DNA of 64,000 bases from Acanthacorydalis orientalis (GCA_034766995.1 CM068322.1:11057810-11121809); one strand, 5' to 3'. Counted from the first letter of the stretch, positions 37,028 to 50,453 are shown. A program made the numbers and translations. Notes: a model not told the origin generated them from the sequence alone.

Positions 37028-37262
37028 ATGTTTTTGCTCATCAAAAATGTTTAATAATTGATTATTAATCTACAATGTGCTTATACGATTTTAAATAGTA
37101 AGGACCGCTCCATCAAAGTCCTAAGAAACAGAAAACACTCAGTATCTTACAAGTTGTATTATAGTGCTTTGAAAATGATGGCATCGCCATTGAAATGCAC
37201 ATAAGCACAATCAAAATGGACAAGAATCAATTATTGAACACATCGAATTAGAAAAAGATTTT
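37028..37262. repeat. Foldback repeat, two-arm copy
   Basis: The left arm has TTGCTCATCAAAAATGTTTA, ATAATTGATTATTAATC and GTGCTTATACGATTTT. The right arm is its inverted copy: TATAGTGCTTTGAAAATGAT, GGCATCGCCATTGAAATGCA, CATAAGCACAATCAAAATGG and ATCAATTATTGAACA. Arms are about 100 bp and diverged. No coding content. Confidence 0.7.
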
Positions 37263-38206
37263 GTCGTTTGTAAAAAAGTGAAAAATTGATCTGTGACAAT
37301 ATTTTTTGTAATATTTAATGCATAAGTATAATGTTGATGAAATATAAACAAATGAACTACACTCTATGCTAAAAATTTATTAATAAAAAATAATTCAATA
37401 TTTAACTTATATACAGATTATATTTCAAAGAATAAATCATAAAAGAATACTGTAAAAGAAAAAAGAATTCCAATAGAACTATATAACTATATATATTTTA
37501 ATAAAATGGAACGATTATTTTATATACATTTGTAATTATATACATATATTTATAGAATATAAATTATAGCTTCTAATTCTATTGGTTTTAAAACATTTTC
37601 TTTAATTATGTATCTATTTTTCACCATTTTAGTTCAGGTTAACTAATAACTTATTATTAATACTTTCAAAAACACTTTGTTATAATAGTATTATACTACT
37701 TTGTAAATTCTTTTTACTATCACTAGAAAAGTTCACTTCATCTTTATTACTCTGACATCTTCTAATCCATTTAAGGTAAGATTGTTCGGGTTTAGTATAT
37801 TCCAAGTTATCTTTGTGACATTATTAAGATAAAAAACACTTAATTTATATTTTTTGTATATGAAAATTATCTTCTTAATCATCAGTTTATTCTAATATAA
37901 ACTGTTAAAATTTTAAATCATTGTTTCAATCTTGTTAAACAGCGGGATTATTTAACTAAAAAGTTTTTTTAAATTAGAGTCTATATTAATAAAACTTTGC
38001 ATTTTTATACATTAATAATCATCTTGATATCTTTAATAGCTTCTGAACAAAATTATTAACAAATTTTTAAAAAATAGATGCTGCTATGTTTGTTATATCT
38101 AGGAATTTGTAAAAATACTTATTTAATATAATGACCTCAAATCAATCTAAACTGCAATAATCATTTCACAAATAAAATTTTCGCTTACAACACAAACCAT
38201 AAAATT
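37263..38206. other. A+T-rich DNA, nothing recognised
   Basis: No open frame, exon or element could be supported. Confidence 0.5.
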
Positions 38207-38325
38207 TTTTTTGATCAAAAATGTTCAATAAATAAATATTAATCAATTTTGATTGCTCTTTATAAACATTATATGAACATTTCGATGACGAATAATTTTT
38301 TTGTACCTTAACATTCTGAAGATAC
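38207..38325. repeat. Foldback repeat, left arm plus start of right arm
   Basis: TTTGATCAAAAATGTTCAAT, then ATCAATTTTGATTGCTC and CATTTCGATGACGAATA give the left arm. TGTACCTTAACATTCTGAAG begins a right arm that fades out. The order matches the family. Confidence 0.5.
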
Positions 38326-38592
38326 TGAATATTCAGAATTACAATCTTTGCAAAAAAAATATTTTTTATTAGGAATATATTTAAAGTAAATAATATTTAA
38401 GGAAATCTAAGTAAATTCTTTATATGTAATATACTCGTATTTAACCTTTAAATACTAATGAAATAAAATAGAATTAATAAATGTAAACAATTATTCTTTA
38501 TATTTATTTGAAGTATTTTTTCAAATAAATTCCACATTATTTAGATGTACTATTAACAAATTTAATAAACTCGCCTATTATTAAAACACGGA

Positions 38593-38896
38593 ATGGAAAC
38601 AATAAACACAGTGAAACAAAACCGATTCCATATCGTGGCTATAAAAACACAAGTTGCAACACGCCCAATTAACAAACATACAAATACGTTGTGTGTTGTC
38701 ATTTTTACAAAATTATCCCCACACCATCCCATACAGGGTACAACAGCGAAACAAAAACAAATTCTTGTCAGTAACATTGCGCACATCCTCGCCGGAAAAC
38801 GACGTTATAGATTCCGGGAGAGTGTGAAAACATACGCATTTACACCGGAACTTTTTTATTACGTCCGCAAAAAATGCCCACCGTTACGGGAAGTCG
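38593..38896 (+). other. Candidate coding exon upstream of an AT array, weak
   Basis: An open frame begins METINTVKQNRFHIVAIKTQ and runs about 101 codons of varied composition, including AGKRRYRFRESVKTYAFTPE and KKCPPLREV, to a good donor consensus CG|GTATGT at 38896/38897. Past this point the frame only continues because it enters an AT array. The region is clearly more G+C-rich than its surroundings. No domain is recognised and the opposite strand is open for 74 codons, so it may be non-coding. Confidence 0.25.
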
Positions 38897-38962
38897 GTAT
38901 GTTTTTTGTTCAACATATTTATCTAGTGTGCTGTTTGTGTGTACGAATTGAACAGTGTATAG

Positions 38963-39077
<115 letters not shown>

Positions 39078-39344
39078 CACTAGCATAAATTTAACCTTTT
39101 AATCTAACAAATGAAGAAACATTTACTTGTTGCTCTCAATGTTTGTACTTTAATTTCATATTTGCAAGAGTTATTTCATCATAATTTTCCACAAAGTCTA
39201 AAAGAGTTTCAATTTTTCTTAACTTTATTAATCATGATTACCATTTTAATACCAGTCTTCAGTTGCAATTATTATTCATTTTATATTAACTCTTTACAAC
39301 ATGTATACCAATCCAATCAATATACAGGTAAACTTTCAAATCTA

Positions 39345-39874
39345 TTAAATTAGTAAGAAAATAATTGCGGTTTTTGTTTTTTGAATTCTAAACTTAATTT
39401 TATTCACTGAAAGTGTCATTTCATTGTGTTCATGTTAGTACCATTTTAAAGTGAATTTTTCTGTCTGTATTTTGGTAATATCAACTTTGATTTTAGTATA
39501 ATTTTGACTCAAATGGGCTATTGAATTAAAGATGGAAAAGAAGCAAATAAGAGCATTTTTTTGTATGAATTCAAAACTGATGATAAAGCAGCAGAAACCT
39601 TTTGGTGTGGATACTGTTAAGGAACGTACGGTGCAATGATGGTTCCAAAAATTTCATGCTTAGAATGAGAGCTATGAAGATGAAGAAGGTCGCGGGCGTC
39701 CTGCTTCAATTCATAACGAACCACTCCAGATGTTAATGAAGCAGCAATTCGAGAGCTTGCATAAAAGTTAAACGTTAGTCATCCAACAATTCTAGATCGG
39801 TTAAAACAGCTATCTACTAAAAATTCACATTAGTTTAAAGATCATAAACCGCAATTATTTTTCTACCAACCTAA
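39345..39874 (+). mobile_element. Short mariner derivative D (N-terminal part of transposase only)
   Basis: The left end ATTAGTAAGAAAATAATTGC is decayed and the right end GCAATTATTTTTCTACCAAC is intact. The transposase begins ATGGAAAAGAAGCAAATAAG at about 39532 and then loses about a dozen codons. It continues through EDEEGRGRPASIHN-like sequence to ILDRLKQL near 39810, where it jumps to the 3' terminal segment. The catalytic domain is absent. Several stops. Confidence 0.88.
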
Positions 39875-39992
39875 TATTTTCACAAATGAACTTTTTATTC
39901 CCCATAAATTATAAATATTTTTTCTTGTCAAAAATTATAAAGAATTTATTATTATCTTCATCACTTGCAGAACTATAAGCTATAAAATAATC

Positions 39993-40060
39993 TCAGATTT
40001 TTCTGTACTTTAACACTCTGAAGATGATATATCGCCATTCAAATGAGCATAAAACTGAAC
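39993..40060 (+). repeat. Partial foldback repeat arm
   Basis: CTCAGATTTTTCTGTACTTT, AACACTCTGAAGATGATAT, CGCCATTCAAATGAGCATAA matches the centre and inner right arm of the family. Confidence 0.55.
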
Positions 40061-41113
40061 AGTTATACTTACACGTACTAACGTTGTATCCTTTAATAAG
40101 AGCTCACCAAAGACATTTTTTTATAATGGAATTGAAAATTTATTCTTTTAAGCTTTTAGTTTCATTCGAGTAATTTTAACATATCTGAAGGAAAGAGAGT
40201 GTACATATCTTATATCATAAGAAACACGTGCGACTTTCGAAATAATGGTTAAATATATTCTACAATAAAACCATTTCAATTTCAAACTCAACCCTCCATT
40301 TTTCATTGTGAAAAAATATGTTGGTCAACAATCTCAATACCCTTACCTATTAATCAGATAAAATGTAATGAAAATTACAGAATGTCCCTCTATGGAAACG
40401 TTGTAATTCAGCATGAATCTCACATTATAATGATAAACAACAAAGATTATTGACCTTAAACGATAAGCTGCCCTTGTTTGGCTAATAGTAAATCAATCCT
40501 AAAACTACATATATTATGATACCTTCCCTAAATCACTACGCTTAACTACTAGCGAAAGAGTTTTGTAGCAATGTCTTTAATTTATGAGACAATAAACTTC
40601 ATGCCCTATATCTAATAAATCTATGACAGTACATTCAGTTCTACATGTTAGTTGTTATAAGTTTAACCACTATTACCAAATTAATATTTACAAAATATTA
40701 TATAATATCAATATTATATTACACAAAACAATCCAAATGAATTAAATATCTATCTCCTTACATGCTTTTTAATGCTTGCAGAATATTACTAATACACGTT
40801 TTTCAATGTTTATCTTTTCTTTGACTCAAATAAATCAAAAAATTTAAACATAAAGTACTTTTACGCAAAAGTTAGGCAAACTAGATTGAAGTATTAGATA
40901 ACAAGGCGCCTTCGAATCAATGAATACAAAGAATACCCTTTTTTTGTTATGTTGTTAGTTTAATTAACATTATTAATATAATTTCAAATGGTAAAATATG
41001 TTCTTCTTTTAAAAAATAATAAAAACATACTGTGTAGCATACTATCTGATGAGTACAAAAAACGATTAAACCTAGAATTTAATTAACATAAGTAACTTCT
41101 TAAAAGTTATAGA
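40061..41113. other. A+T-rich DNA, nothing recognised
   Basis: No gene or element is supported. Confidence 0.5.
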
Positions 41114-41290
41114 TTAACCCTTTCCCGTACGAATTAGTTTGACTCCTCGCGTGCCAAAATGACTGGCAGAAGCGCTCTCGAAACGGGTCTGAGTGACGTC
41201 CCTTGGTCGCCTGCGAAGTAGTCCTTTCAGTCGACCGCTTCGCTATACACCGGGTTTGTGAAAGTCAACGGTACTCGAATAAAAAATACT
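41114..41290. mobile_element. Possible end of a piggyBac-type element
   Basis: It begins TTAACCCTTTCCCGTACGAA. TTAA is the piggyBac target site, and a CCCTTT start followed by G+C-rich subterminal DNA (CTCCTCGCGTGCCAAAATG) is common in insect piggyBac-like elements. It resembles the start of the better-bounded element at 61145. No second end and no transposase are visible, so this is tentative. Confidence 0.35.
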
Positions 41291-41932
41291 TTTACACATT
41301 AATTCAAATTGTTTTTCTTTTTTATGAAAATATACTTTTAATATATATTTAAAAAAAAATCAGATGTTGCTTCATCCTTAGATTGTAATAATTGCTTTGC
41401 CTAAAAATGAAGAGCATATTGAAAATTTAAATTCTATGTAAAAACAATAATTTTAGACGGCAAATCAGTAAAAAATCCACACCGCCTGTAATCTTTACAC
41501 GAATTCAAGTGGTGCTTTTGACTGACCCGTAATGGATACCACAAGTCAAACTAGTACTATTTATAGGAATTGCATACTTTTTATATTTCAGTTGAAAAAA
41601 AATTGTCAAAACCGTTAGAATGATTTTTCATCTTTGGGGAGTGTTGACGACATTCTGTGACGCATAAAAGATGCAAAAAATGTTGAAACAATGGAAGAGT
41701 TTCAAAAATGCATTACAACTTAATGAACTTAAAGCCACCATGTTTTCTAGACAAAGGTTTCATCAGTTACCCGTCAGGTAAAGCAAAATTATATAAAATG
41801 AAAGGGAATATTTTGGGGATTGAAATTATATTCCAATTTTCCGTAAATAAACATTCATTTTCTATAAAAAAAAATGCACTGAGATAATTTGTTCAGTTAT
41901 TAATAAAAAAGAGATTTCGGATTTCAATTTGA

Positions 41933-42043
<111 letters not shown>

Positions 42044-42054
42044 TAGAGGGTTTT

Positions 42055-42184
42055 TAAGCCGCATGCGCTTACCCACTTGACAATTATAAGCATGAACATG
42101 TAACCGAATGAAATAATAAACATATTTTTTAAAACTCATTTAAGTCTATATAATCATTCTCGTAGATATATTGCTACGTAATTG

Positions 42185-42185
<1 letters not shown>
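42055..42185 (-). repeat. Dispersed repeat shared with 59100-59210
   Basis: Read on the minus strand, ATTATATAGACTTAAATGAG, TTTTAAAAAATATGTTTATT, ATTTCATTCGGTTACATGTT and GCTTATAATTGTCAAGTGGG line up with 59127-59205 on the plus strand with about 80-85% identity by eye. This shows a repeat family. The type is unknown. Confidence 0.65.
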
Positions 42186-42218
<33 letters not shown>

Positions 42219-42460
42219 ATGTCTATATAATCTGTTATGTGGGTTTTTTGAAAGTTTTCCCACATTTCCACGAATCAAGCTCCGCATTCATACACAGACA
42301 ATACACAATAGCAAGACAAAGGTTGGTTTCGGGAAAAGCCCATTCTCGAGGTACGACCGGTGATAAGATGACACCTACACTATAACATAATTCACACTTC
42401 CTTAAAATTCGTGGAAAAAAATCGTCTATATAATCTTTATCGTAGGTAGATTGCAACTTA
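42144..42460. repeat. Direct repeats around an unidentified segment
   Basis: GTCTATATAATC followed by a TCGTAG...ATTGC..AC block occurs at 42144-42181 and again at 42423-42460, about 80% identical. The core GTCTATATAATCTG also occurs at 42218. Between them, TTTCCACGAAT (about 42267) and ATTCGTGGAAA (about 42407) are inverted. A minus-strand 92-codon frame (42235-42513, containing PVVPREWAFPETNLCLAIVY) spans the segment but is not recognised. It probably belongs to the repeat family noted at 42055. Confidence 0.5.
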
Positions 42461-42514
42461 GTTTTTTTTATATGGGATAAATATTTTTGGGTGCCATAGA
42501 AACCTCGTCCCAAA

Positions 42515-43828
42515 TAAATAAGTTGGCCTCATGGAATTTTTATTTTAGTGGATAATTTTAATTTTATATACATTTATATATATATATATATATTATACAT
42601 ACGCTATCTTCGATACTGGGTAAATTTTATTACAGTAATGAAATCAGACATTTAATGTGCAGCGACTTAATACTAAACTAGCAAATCGATTTTCAGTCAA
42701 TTCAATGGAATCTACGTTAAACCGCAAATTTATAAAATAAATAATGTTGTAAACGCTTTTTAACTTCAACAATATCATCACAAATATAATTTCACGTATT
42801 TTCTGTCAAAAATAAATCGTAACAAAAATGAAATAAACGTCCATTAAACAATGAATAAAATTCCATATACATGGACCGCTATAACTTTCAATTAATGAAT
42901 GAAACTGGAACTAGTAAATCAAGAACTCATCGATTTTGTACAATAATACGAAATATATTCCTTTTTTAAAAAAATAATACTAACTAATGTTTCCCTGTAC
43001 AATGAAAATATAAATATTACAACAGGAAATTTAATTTTATGGTATATTTACTCACACTCGCATTCGAAATTTAATCAATACATCTGAATTGATATATATA
43101 TATATATTATATTTTTAAAAATGCATTTAACATTACAACTATTTAAATATTTATATCTATTGATATTAAATAGTAGCTTGTATAACATTTAATATAGTTT
43201 TAAGAAAATATTAATTATTACATCTTTCTAAAATTACAATTTCTGATGCAATTCTACTCTCCAGGAATAAATTATATTTTTTACAATATCTTACTTTTAA
43301 CTTATTATTTAAGTTGGGTGCATGTAAAATAAAAGAACTTTGATATTTAAAATAAATATTATTTTACATTTTTTATCTCTATTAAAAATTAAAGTTCAGA
43401 TTTCTCAATTGCTATGCATTTTATATTGTATAAAGACTATACATCTATTTAATATTTAATGTTAAATGTATACCTAATATTTAAATTTGAATAAAATGAA
43501 TATAATAAAAAAAATCACACTTTTCCCACTTTAATTCGCACATAAATCCACAAAATTATTTTACTTTTTGGTATAAACTCTATAATATCCATCCAATATA
43601 ATATTTGTACTTGGAATATTTAATCAATGTTTATTCAATAAATTGCGTTTTTATAAAATTTTATTCGTGGGTGGTACCAAAATATACAAACAAAAACTTT
43701 TCACTGGTGAATATTTGTTCAGTTACTTTATATTTTAATGGTTCTCATATTAACGTTATAATTAATGAAGTTTATTCTGAATCAAAATTCCACAACATTT
43801 TTTAATTAAGTATTATAATCTGTTATAT
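42515..43828. other. A+T-rich DNA, no supported gene
   Basis: A 66-codon plus frame (43605-43805) is present but featureless. No transposon ends were seen. Confidence 0.45.
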
Positions 43829-43943
43829 TTGATTTTCAATAATATTTTCCCGAATAAATTCAATAGAAGAAAAAAAAATATTTTCCAAAACACATTATAT
43901 CATTTTATTATTATAGTATCATATTATTATTTTTTATTCGACA

Positions 43944-44182
43944 GACTATTCTCATTACATATAATGCCCATAATCGATCTAAACTTGAACAAAAATAACA
44001 ATAGAATTGGTGACAAACATACTAGTACCGAAATACATGACAAAGGCAAGACTCATATCAAACAAATATCAGATTTTGGTTTGGATTCGCACATATCTAA
44101 CCATAATCAAGCTATAAAGAACAAACAAGTAGCTCAACATCATTTATCTCTAAACAATGAATCTGCAATCAATTGTCTATAA
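43944..44182 (+). other. Candidate terminal exon, weak
   Basis: A pyrimidine-rich tract ending TTTATTCGACAG precedes an open stretch of 79 codons. It runs FSLHIMPIIDLNLNKNNNR, HTSTEIHDKGKTHIKQISDF, GLDSHISNHNQAIKNKQ to NNESAINCL and a TAA. The enclosing 118-codon frame starts at 43829. The residue mix (Asn, His, Ile, Lys, Ser) is more varied than most A+T-rich noise, and frames of this length are rare here, but no domain or partner exon is visible. Confidence 0.2.
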
Positions 44183-47100
44183 AAATTACAGTATTTACTT
44201 ATTCCGTTATTTAACTAGTACTATTTTTTCAATATAAGATTGACGTTAATAAGTATTATAAAATAATTGTACCTAATACAATCTTTTGAGTACAGAATTC
44301 AAAAATTTTATTTATTTTTTTTATTTTTGCAACTTTTTCTAAAACAAGTGTTTGTGCTATAACTATTCAGTTTCATAATTTGACAATAGCTTAAATATAT
44401 TCATATTTTTATAATTCAAATTAAATATTTTTTATTTATCGCTGTCCCAAAGTACATACTTAAATTTGACAGTGAAACAAAAAAAATTGACTACATAATG
44501 ATGTACGAATATTTAAAACCATACATAACACAAATAACAAACAGATAACTGTCAGATAAAAAAGATATAATGATTTTTTTCTTTAATGCCCTAAAATATA
44601 ATGTGCATAAACATGAAACCTGTTTTACCATTTTGAATTCAAAATTACACAACTGATACAATAACACTGGAGTAAAGAATGAACATTGAATCAGTTGAAA
44701 AGAGGACTCAGTGTTAGAAAGATCTTAAATTGTCTAAAATTTTACTACTATTTGGCGGAGCTAAACGATATAGTTTTTTTAAATACTGATACCCACATAA
44801 TTAAAAAAGTTTTTTTTGTCATCATTAAAGTTTGTATCAAAAAAAGTATACATCAAAAACGAATTTTTCAAACTTTATAAAAGATTGTTCATTCTTGTAT
44901 TTAAAACATTAAATCGTATTGTTCTATGGTAGCCAATTTCCAAAAAAATGTAATTGAACTTTAAACATTATATCAAAGAGAAATTTGAAATTCTTTGCAT
45001 TCTCTAATGACTTTTCCTTTAATATTATAAATTCTGTACGAGCATAATTTTAACAAAACAAATAATTTAAAAAAAATATTTTCTAATTTCTTCTTTTTTA
45101 TAACACTAATTTTTTTAAATTATCACGCTATTGATATGCACATTTTAGTAGCATAAAAATATTCTACAAACAAATCATTTAAAAAAAATCTCGTTATTAT
45201 ACATACATGACATAGATATAAAAATGAATAACTTTTCTTTTATAAATAGATAAATCTATCATGTATTTCATTACTGTCAATCTCACATACAAATTATTTT
45301 TGATTACTTTAAAACACCATTTATTTATGTCTCACAAAATATGAAAAGAAGATTCAGTAATCGTATTACTAGGTTTTTACTTTAGTTTATCCGACCTCCA
45401 TTAAATAATATTCTAACTTTTCCAATAGATCCAAGAAATATAACTGTCCCTGTGTACTCAAAGTTTTCTTTTAAAATTTCTTATACGTTTTAGTGCAAAT
45501 TGGATAGAATTAACACTATCAACTCTTCACTAACAATAATTACCTTACTTTTGGTTTTTCAGATATATTTTATATTCCAATATTACATTACAAACAACTC
45601 CAAATATCCAAAAAAAAAAACAATTATACATATATTTTGAATCATGTTCAAAGTTGAAAAAAAAAACAAATAGGAAGAAGCATTTGGGTTCATTATATTT
45701 TCATTAACCATAAAAAAATATGAATAATCAGCGACATAGAGTATAAAAAACAATACTAAACTTAAAAAAAACATGACAGGCAACAAAAACCATTAAAAAA
45801 ATGATTACATCCATTTATTTAATTCTTACTTTTTTATACTCATAATATTTCGAATTTCAATTCAGAATTCAGTTTTTTGTTAGGAAACATCTAATACCAG
45901 TATTTATAACAATAAAATAACTCACAACATCCTGTAACTGATATATATTCTTTCATGTGAATTACTTTAAAACTAGGTTTCAATACACATCCTTTTTCAA
46001 AACATTGAACTGAAACATAATTCCAAGTAACACATTTTTTGATAAAAGAATATTTTTTTAGAATTTTGATTAATGAACTTGAAAATTAACATTTACCTGT
46101 AGTTCTTGTTTATTTTTATATTATTATTGATACTATCTTATCAATTCTATTCTTATTTGATGTATTCAATACCTAAACAATCAACTATCTCTTCATCAAT
46201 TACTACATCTTCCTCATTTATTTATATCAATTTTGATGTTTAATTTATTAAGACGTTGTGAACTTTAATACATTTAAGTGCGAAAAGCACAACGCTATGC
46301 ACCGAGATAAATCTAAATTGATATTATAATTTAATTTACTTTATATTCACATGCAACTTGCGCTAAACGAAACTTCTTATAAACTTTCACAACAATACAA
46401 GTACAAACAACTTATGTAACCTAGTTATCATCCTTCAGTCATTAATTTCAATATAAATTGCAATAAAAGCTACACTACGAACACAAATTAACAAAATAGG
46501 GCACCTGTTACAAAACGCACTACTGACTTCATAATAAACAACTTTTGATAAGAAGCTGTACGATATATTCTACACGATAATTCGGAACTTAATGTTTACT
46601 GGAAAATGTTGCCAACTTCATTATTAATCAGTCGATAACAATACGAATGATGGTTGTTTGAAAACTGTACAACTGCAAAACTTTCTTAGTTTAATGTTTA
46701 CAAATTTGCTAGGCATTGAGAAACACTTGCGAATGACAATAACATGGTGGAACTTGTTGAGATATTCACTTATTCGTTACGCTTTGTTTAATTTTACGAG
46801 AAAATAGCGGATGCTTCATCATTAAAACTTTGACAGCTAGGAAATACGTTAAACAAATACTGCGACGGTGCTGTTTTATATTAGTGCTTGTTTAAGTAAT
46901 TGGCCGATGAAGTACATTTATATCTCTTCTGAAATTAGATGAAAATCAATTTAACAAAGATATGCTAATTCTAAAAACTTATTTCCGTATTTTATAGCTA
47001 AGTGCGCTACATTGATAAACATTTGAATGTGAGTATATTACTTTGAAAACTAAATCAAGAAATAATAAAACAGTGTTTAATACTTCTAAATTATATCTAG

Positions 47101-48366
47101 TAAAATTCATTACAAAATATTGAATTATTCGAAAATCACTTTATAAAAATATTTTATAGATTGTCTATATCAACTCAAAAGATAATATTGTATTAAAATC
47201 TTCATTTGATCTCAAATAATTCTATGCATGCTATAATTCTTAAAAAAATAACATTTTTATAAAAAAAACAACCATTTTAAATTATTAAATTTCGTTAATT
47301 TACATAAGTAAAGAGATTATTATGCCAAAATAAAACAATAATTAACTCCTTTTCATTAATAAAGTCTATAATGCATAATTATTCTTAATATGCTTAATTA
47401 AGATCGAATGATTCGTATTACATTTTTTTGGTATTAGAATCAAAACCACAAAGTACTTTTTAAAATTAATTAGGTGAAGATAATGTGAAACACACTCATA
47501 CAGCATCCGATTTTGTAATAATTTACCCATAGAGGGAGAATTTTAGTACAAAATTTCCGAACAAAAAATTAAGAAAAATAAAAATATATTTTTACAATAA
47601 TATAGAATGTAATAAATAATAATAACACAAAATTTAAAGTACTGTTACACAATTATCAATTAGAAATATCTAACTAATCGAAAATATGTTTTTTTTAGAA
47701 AAAAAAATAAACTTCGAATACATATCCTTGTCATACACCAATGGATACATTGATTCTTAACCAAAGTATGTGACTTAATTAAATTATTTTACGACTTTTT
47801 TATATTAACAATAGCTATATTTTGGTTTATCAAAAATAAAAAATAAATAAATACAATTCACTACTAATTAGCTACTATATATATAAAGTACTAATTAGCT
47901 ACTGAAACAATTTAGTTATAAACACCTGGTATAAAAGCATTTCAATATTTAATAATTTTTAAATAACATAAAATCATTTTTACATTAATACGGCATAATT
48001 TTAAAGTTTGCTTATATTTTCTTTTTCACGAGGCCAGCTTAAGTTACATTATCATATATATTTACTTCACATAAGGTAATTTTTGTTTCATGTCAAAAAA
48101 TAATTCCTTATACATAAAAAACATAAGTGTGTTTTATGTCAAAGTTTTCAATAACTGTGCCTCACTCTTATACATTTTTTAAATATTTTCTCTATTAATA
48201 TTTGCGCTATTCTTTGTAAGATATTTTTAATTTCATTTCAAAAAAATATGAAAGTATCGTTAAAAGAATGACTGACAACCCAATTTCAATTCATTATAGA
48301 ATAAGAAATGAACCTAAAGTTAAATTCGCTTTACAGAAATGAACCAACATCGCTAAATTAATAAAT
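44183..48366. other. Four kilobases of A+T-rich DNA, no gene recognised
   Basis: Only short A+T-driven frames occur. A weak right-arm match to the foldback family lies at 44565-44620. At 47862-47903 the 15-bp word TACTAATTAGCTACT is directly repeated 27 bp apart. A slightly G+C-richer stretch at 46740-46910 has no frame. Confidence 0.45.
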
Positions 48367-49660
48367 ATTCTGTGGGTGCAAACATAATTATGATTTTTAT
48401 CAATTTATGTTTGGCCTCGATTTTCCTAATTACTGTTGTCTTTTGTTATAGTCATGTGATGCATCATTGTAAACAATAAAATTATCACTACTGATTTCAG
48501 CTTATGTCTCTTGTTTTCATTCTTCAGTATTGTTGGATATAACCTCTTAAATTAGTCTTGGAAAAAACAAATTCGCGCGATTTTGTTGTATTAGTTTATA
48601 CTGGGAGGTAAAACAAAAAAAAACTGCTCAAAATATCAAATTTGTTTTTGAGAAGAGTCAATTAGTAAACGTACAGCACAACACTAGTTTCAAAAATTTC
48701 ATAATGGAAATAAAAGCCTTGATGATGAAGAGGGTCGTGGAAGTCCTTCAGCTATAGACATTAATGATTTAAGAACCATTATTGAAGCTGACCCACAAAA
48801 CAACTCAAGAGGTAGCAGAAGAACTCAATATTGATCATTCAACAGCTGTTCGACATTTAAGCCTAATTGGAAAAACAAAAAAACTGAATAAATGGGTTCC
48901 GTATGAACTAAACGAACATCAAACAATTCGGCGATACGAAGTCTCCTCTGCACTTCTTTTGCGTAACAAAAATGATCCCTTTCTTGATTCCATTGTCTCA
49001 TATGATGAAAAGTAGATTCTCTACAACAATCGGAAGCGTTCATCACAGTGAGTAGACCGAGAAAAAACATCAACAAACAACAGAGTTTCCTAAACCAAAG
49101 CTTCACGAGAAAAAGATTATGGTCATTGTTTGGTGGTTGACAGGTGGCATCATTCACTACAACTTCTTAAATCCTGGTGAAACAATAAGAGAAGAAAAAT
49201 ATTGCCAGGAAATTGAAAAAATGCATGAGAAGTTGCATAGTTTACGGAAAGCATTAATTAATCGAAGAAGACCAATTTTTCTTCATTACAAAACCCGACC
49301 ACACGTCTCACAGATGACTTTCAAAAAAAATTAAATGAACTGGGTTATGAAACCTTACCTCATCTACCTTATTTTCCGGACTTGTCTCGGACAGATTATC
49401 AATTTTTTAAACATTTGAGTAATTTCCTACAAGAGAAGGTTTTAAAAGATCAAGCATCAGCTCAAAGCGCTTTCGATGAATTCGTTAATTCCAGGACTCC
49501 AAAATTCTATTTTGTACGAATAAATAAACTTGTTTTCCGTTAGAAGAAATGTGTGCAGGCCAATAGTCTTTATTTTGATTAATAAATATAATTTTTTACT
49601 CATATATGCATCTTTATACTCGATACGTAAAAAACGAAATTATTTTTGCACCAAACTTAA
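48367..49660 (+). mobile_element. Full-length but decayed mariner of another lineage
   Basis: The right end on the complementary strand is TTAAGTTTGGTGCAAAAATA. The left end TGTGGGTGCAAACATAATTA (48371) is its decayed partner. The total of about 1.29 kb equals the normal mariner length. A transposase pseudogene fills the interior. Confidence 0.85.
48556..49582 (+). pseudogene. Mariner transposase pseudogene
   Basis: Frame fragments in order are KKQIRAIL, DDEEGRGSPSAIDINDL, EELNIDHSTAVRHL (helix-turn-helix), KKLNKWVPYELNEHQ and SYDEK. SYDEK carries the first catalytic Asp and is followed by a stop. After it come VIVWWLTGGIIHYNFLNPGE, EEKYCQEIEKMHEKL and INRRRPIFLHYKTRPH, where the second catalytic Asp is replaced by Tyr. 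Then DLSRTDYQFFKHLSNFL (third Asp present) and FDEFVNSRTPKFYF lead to a TAA at 49580. Several frameshifts and stops, plus the lost Asp, make it inactive. Confidence 0.88.
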
Positions 49661-50277
49661 AATATTTAAAACTTCTCTTATTAATGGCCAGGTTATTAGG
49701 AGATTTTTAACAATGTTATAGTTAAACCCTATCTCTATGAACGATTTAAAAAATCCTGTCTATTTCCGTACATCACAAACATGTTTTTAAATAACACTAT
49801 TAAGATAATTATTTATTTGAACTTGTGAAATAAATGATGTAATAAAAAAACATTAATTTTTTCGAATCTTTTTATACATTTGTTTCTATTATTAAAGTAC
49901 GCAATGTTCCGTTTACTACATTTGTATCTTTTTTCATTAAAATCTTACATTTTTCAATATGCCTTTAAAATGATTCAAAAGTAGTATTTAATGAATAATT
50001 TTCATAACTAAGTAGTAAGTTATTTTAAAAAATCTTCTTTTATATAAATAATTCAATATCTGTTAATTACTCTTCCTGAAACAGTTTGAAAATATTCACG
50101 CATTATTCATTTTCAGAATAACTTATACAATAACCAAAGAGATTGAAAAATCGACACAATGATTAAAAAATAGCTCTATCGAAATAGATTGAGGAATTGT
50201 AATAAAAAATAATTCAATAATATGTGAAAATATTAAAAATCTATCATTAAAATAAAATATTTCTAAAAACAGAGAAT

Positions 50278-50278
<1 letters not shown>
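49661..50278. other. A+T-rich DNA, nothing recognised
   Basis: No gene or repeat is supported. Confidence 0.5.
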
Positions 50279-50342
<64 letters not shown>

Positions 50343-50358
50343 GTAAATATATATACAC

Positions 50359-50453
<95 letters not shown>

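Noticed and set aside
45583..45786. Hydrophobic minus-strand frame of 67 codons
   Set aside because: The Phe/Leu/Tyr richness is what T-rich DNA produces. There are no splice sites, conserved motif or neighbouring exons.
47862..47903. Repeated TACTAATTAGCTACT as a tandem regulatory element
   Set aside because: Only two copies of a short A+T-rich word, probably a small local duplication.
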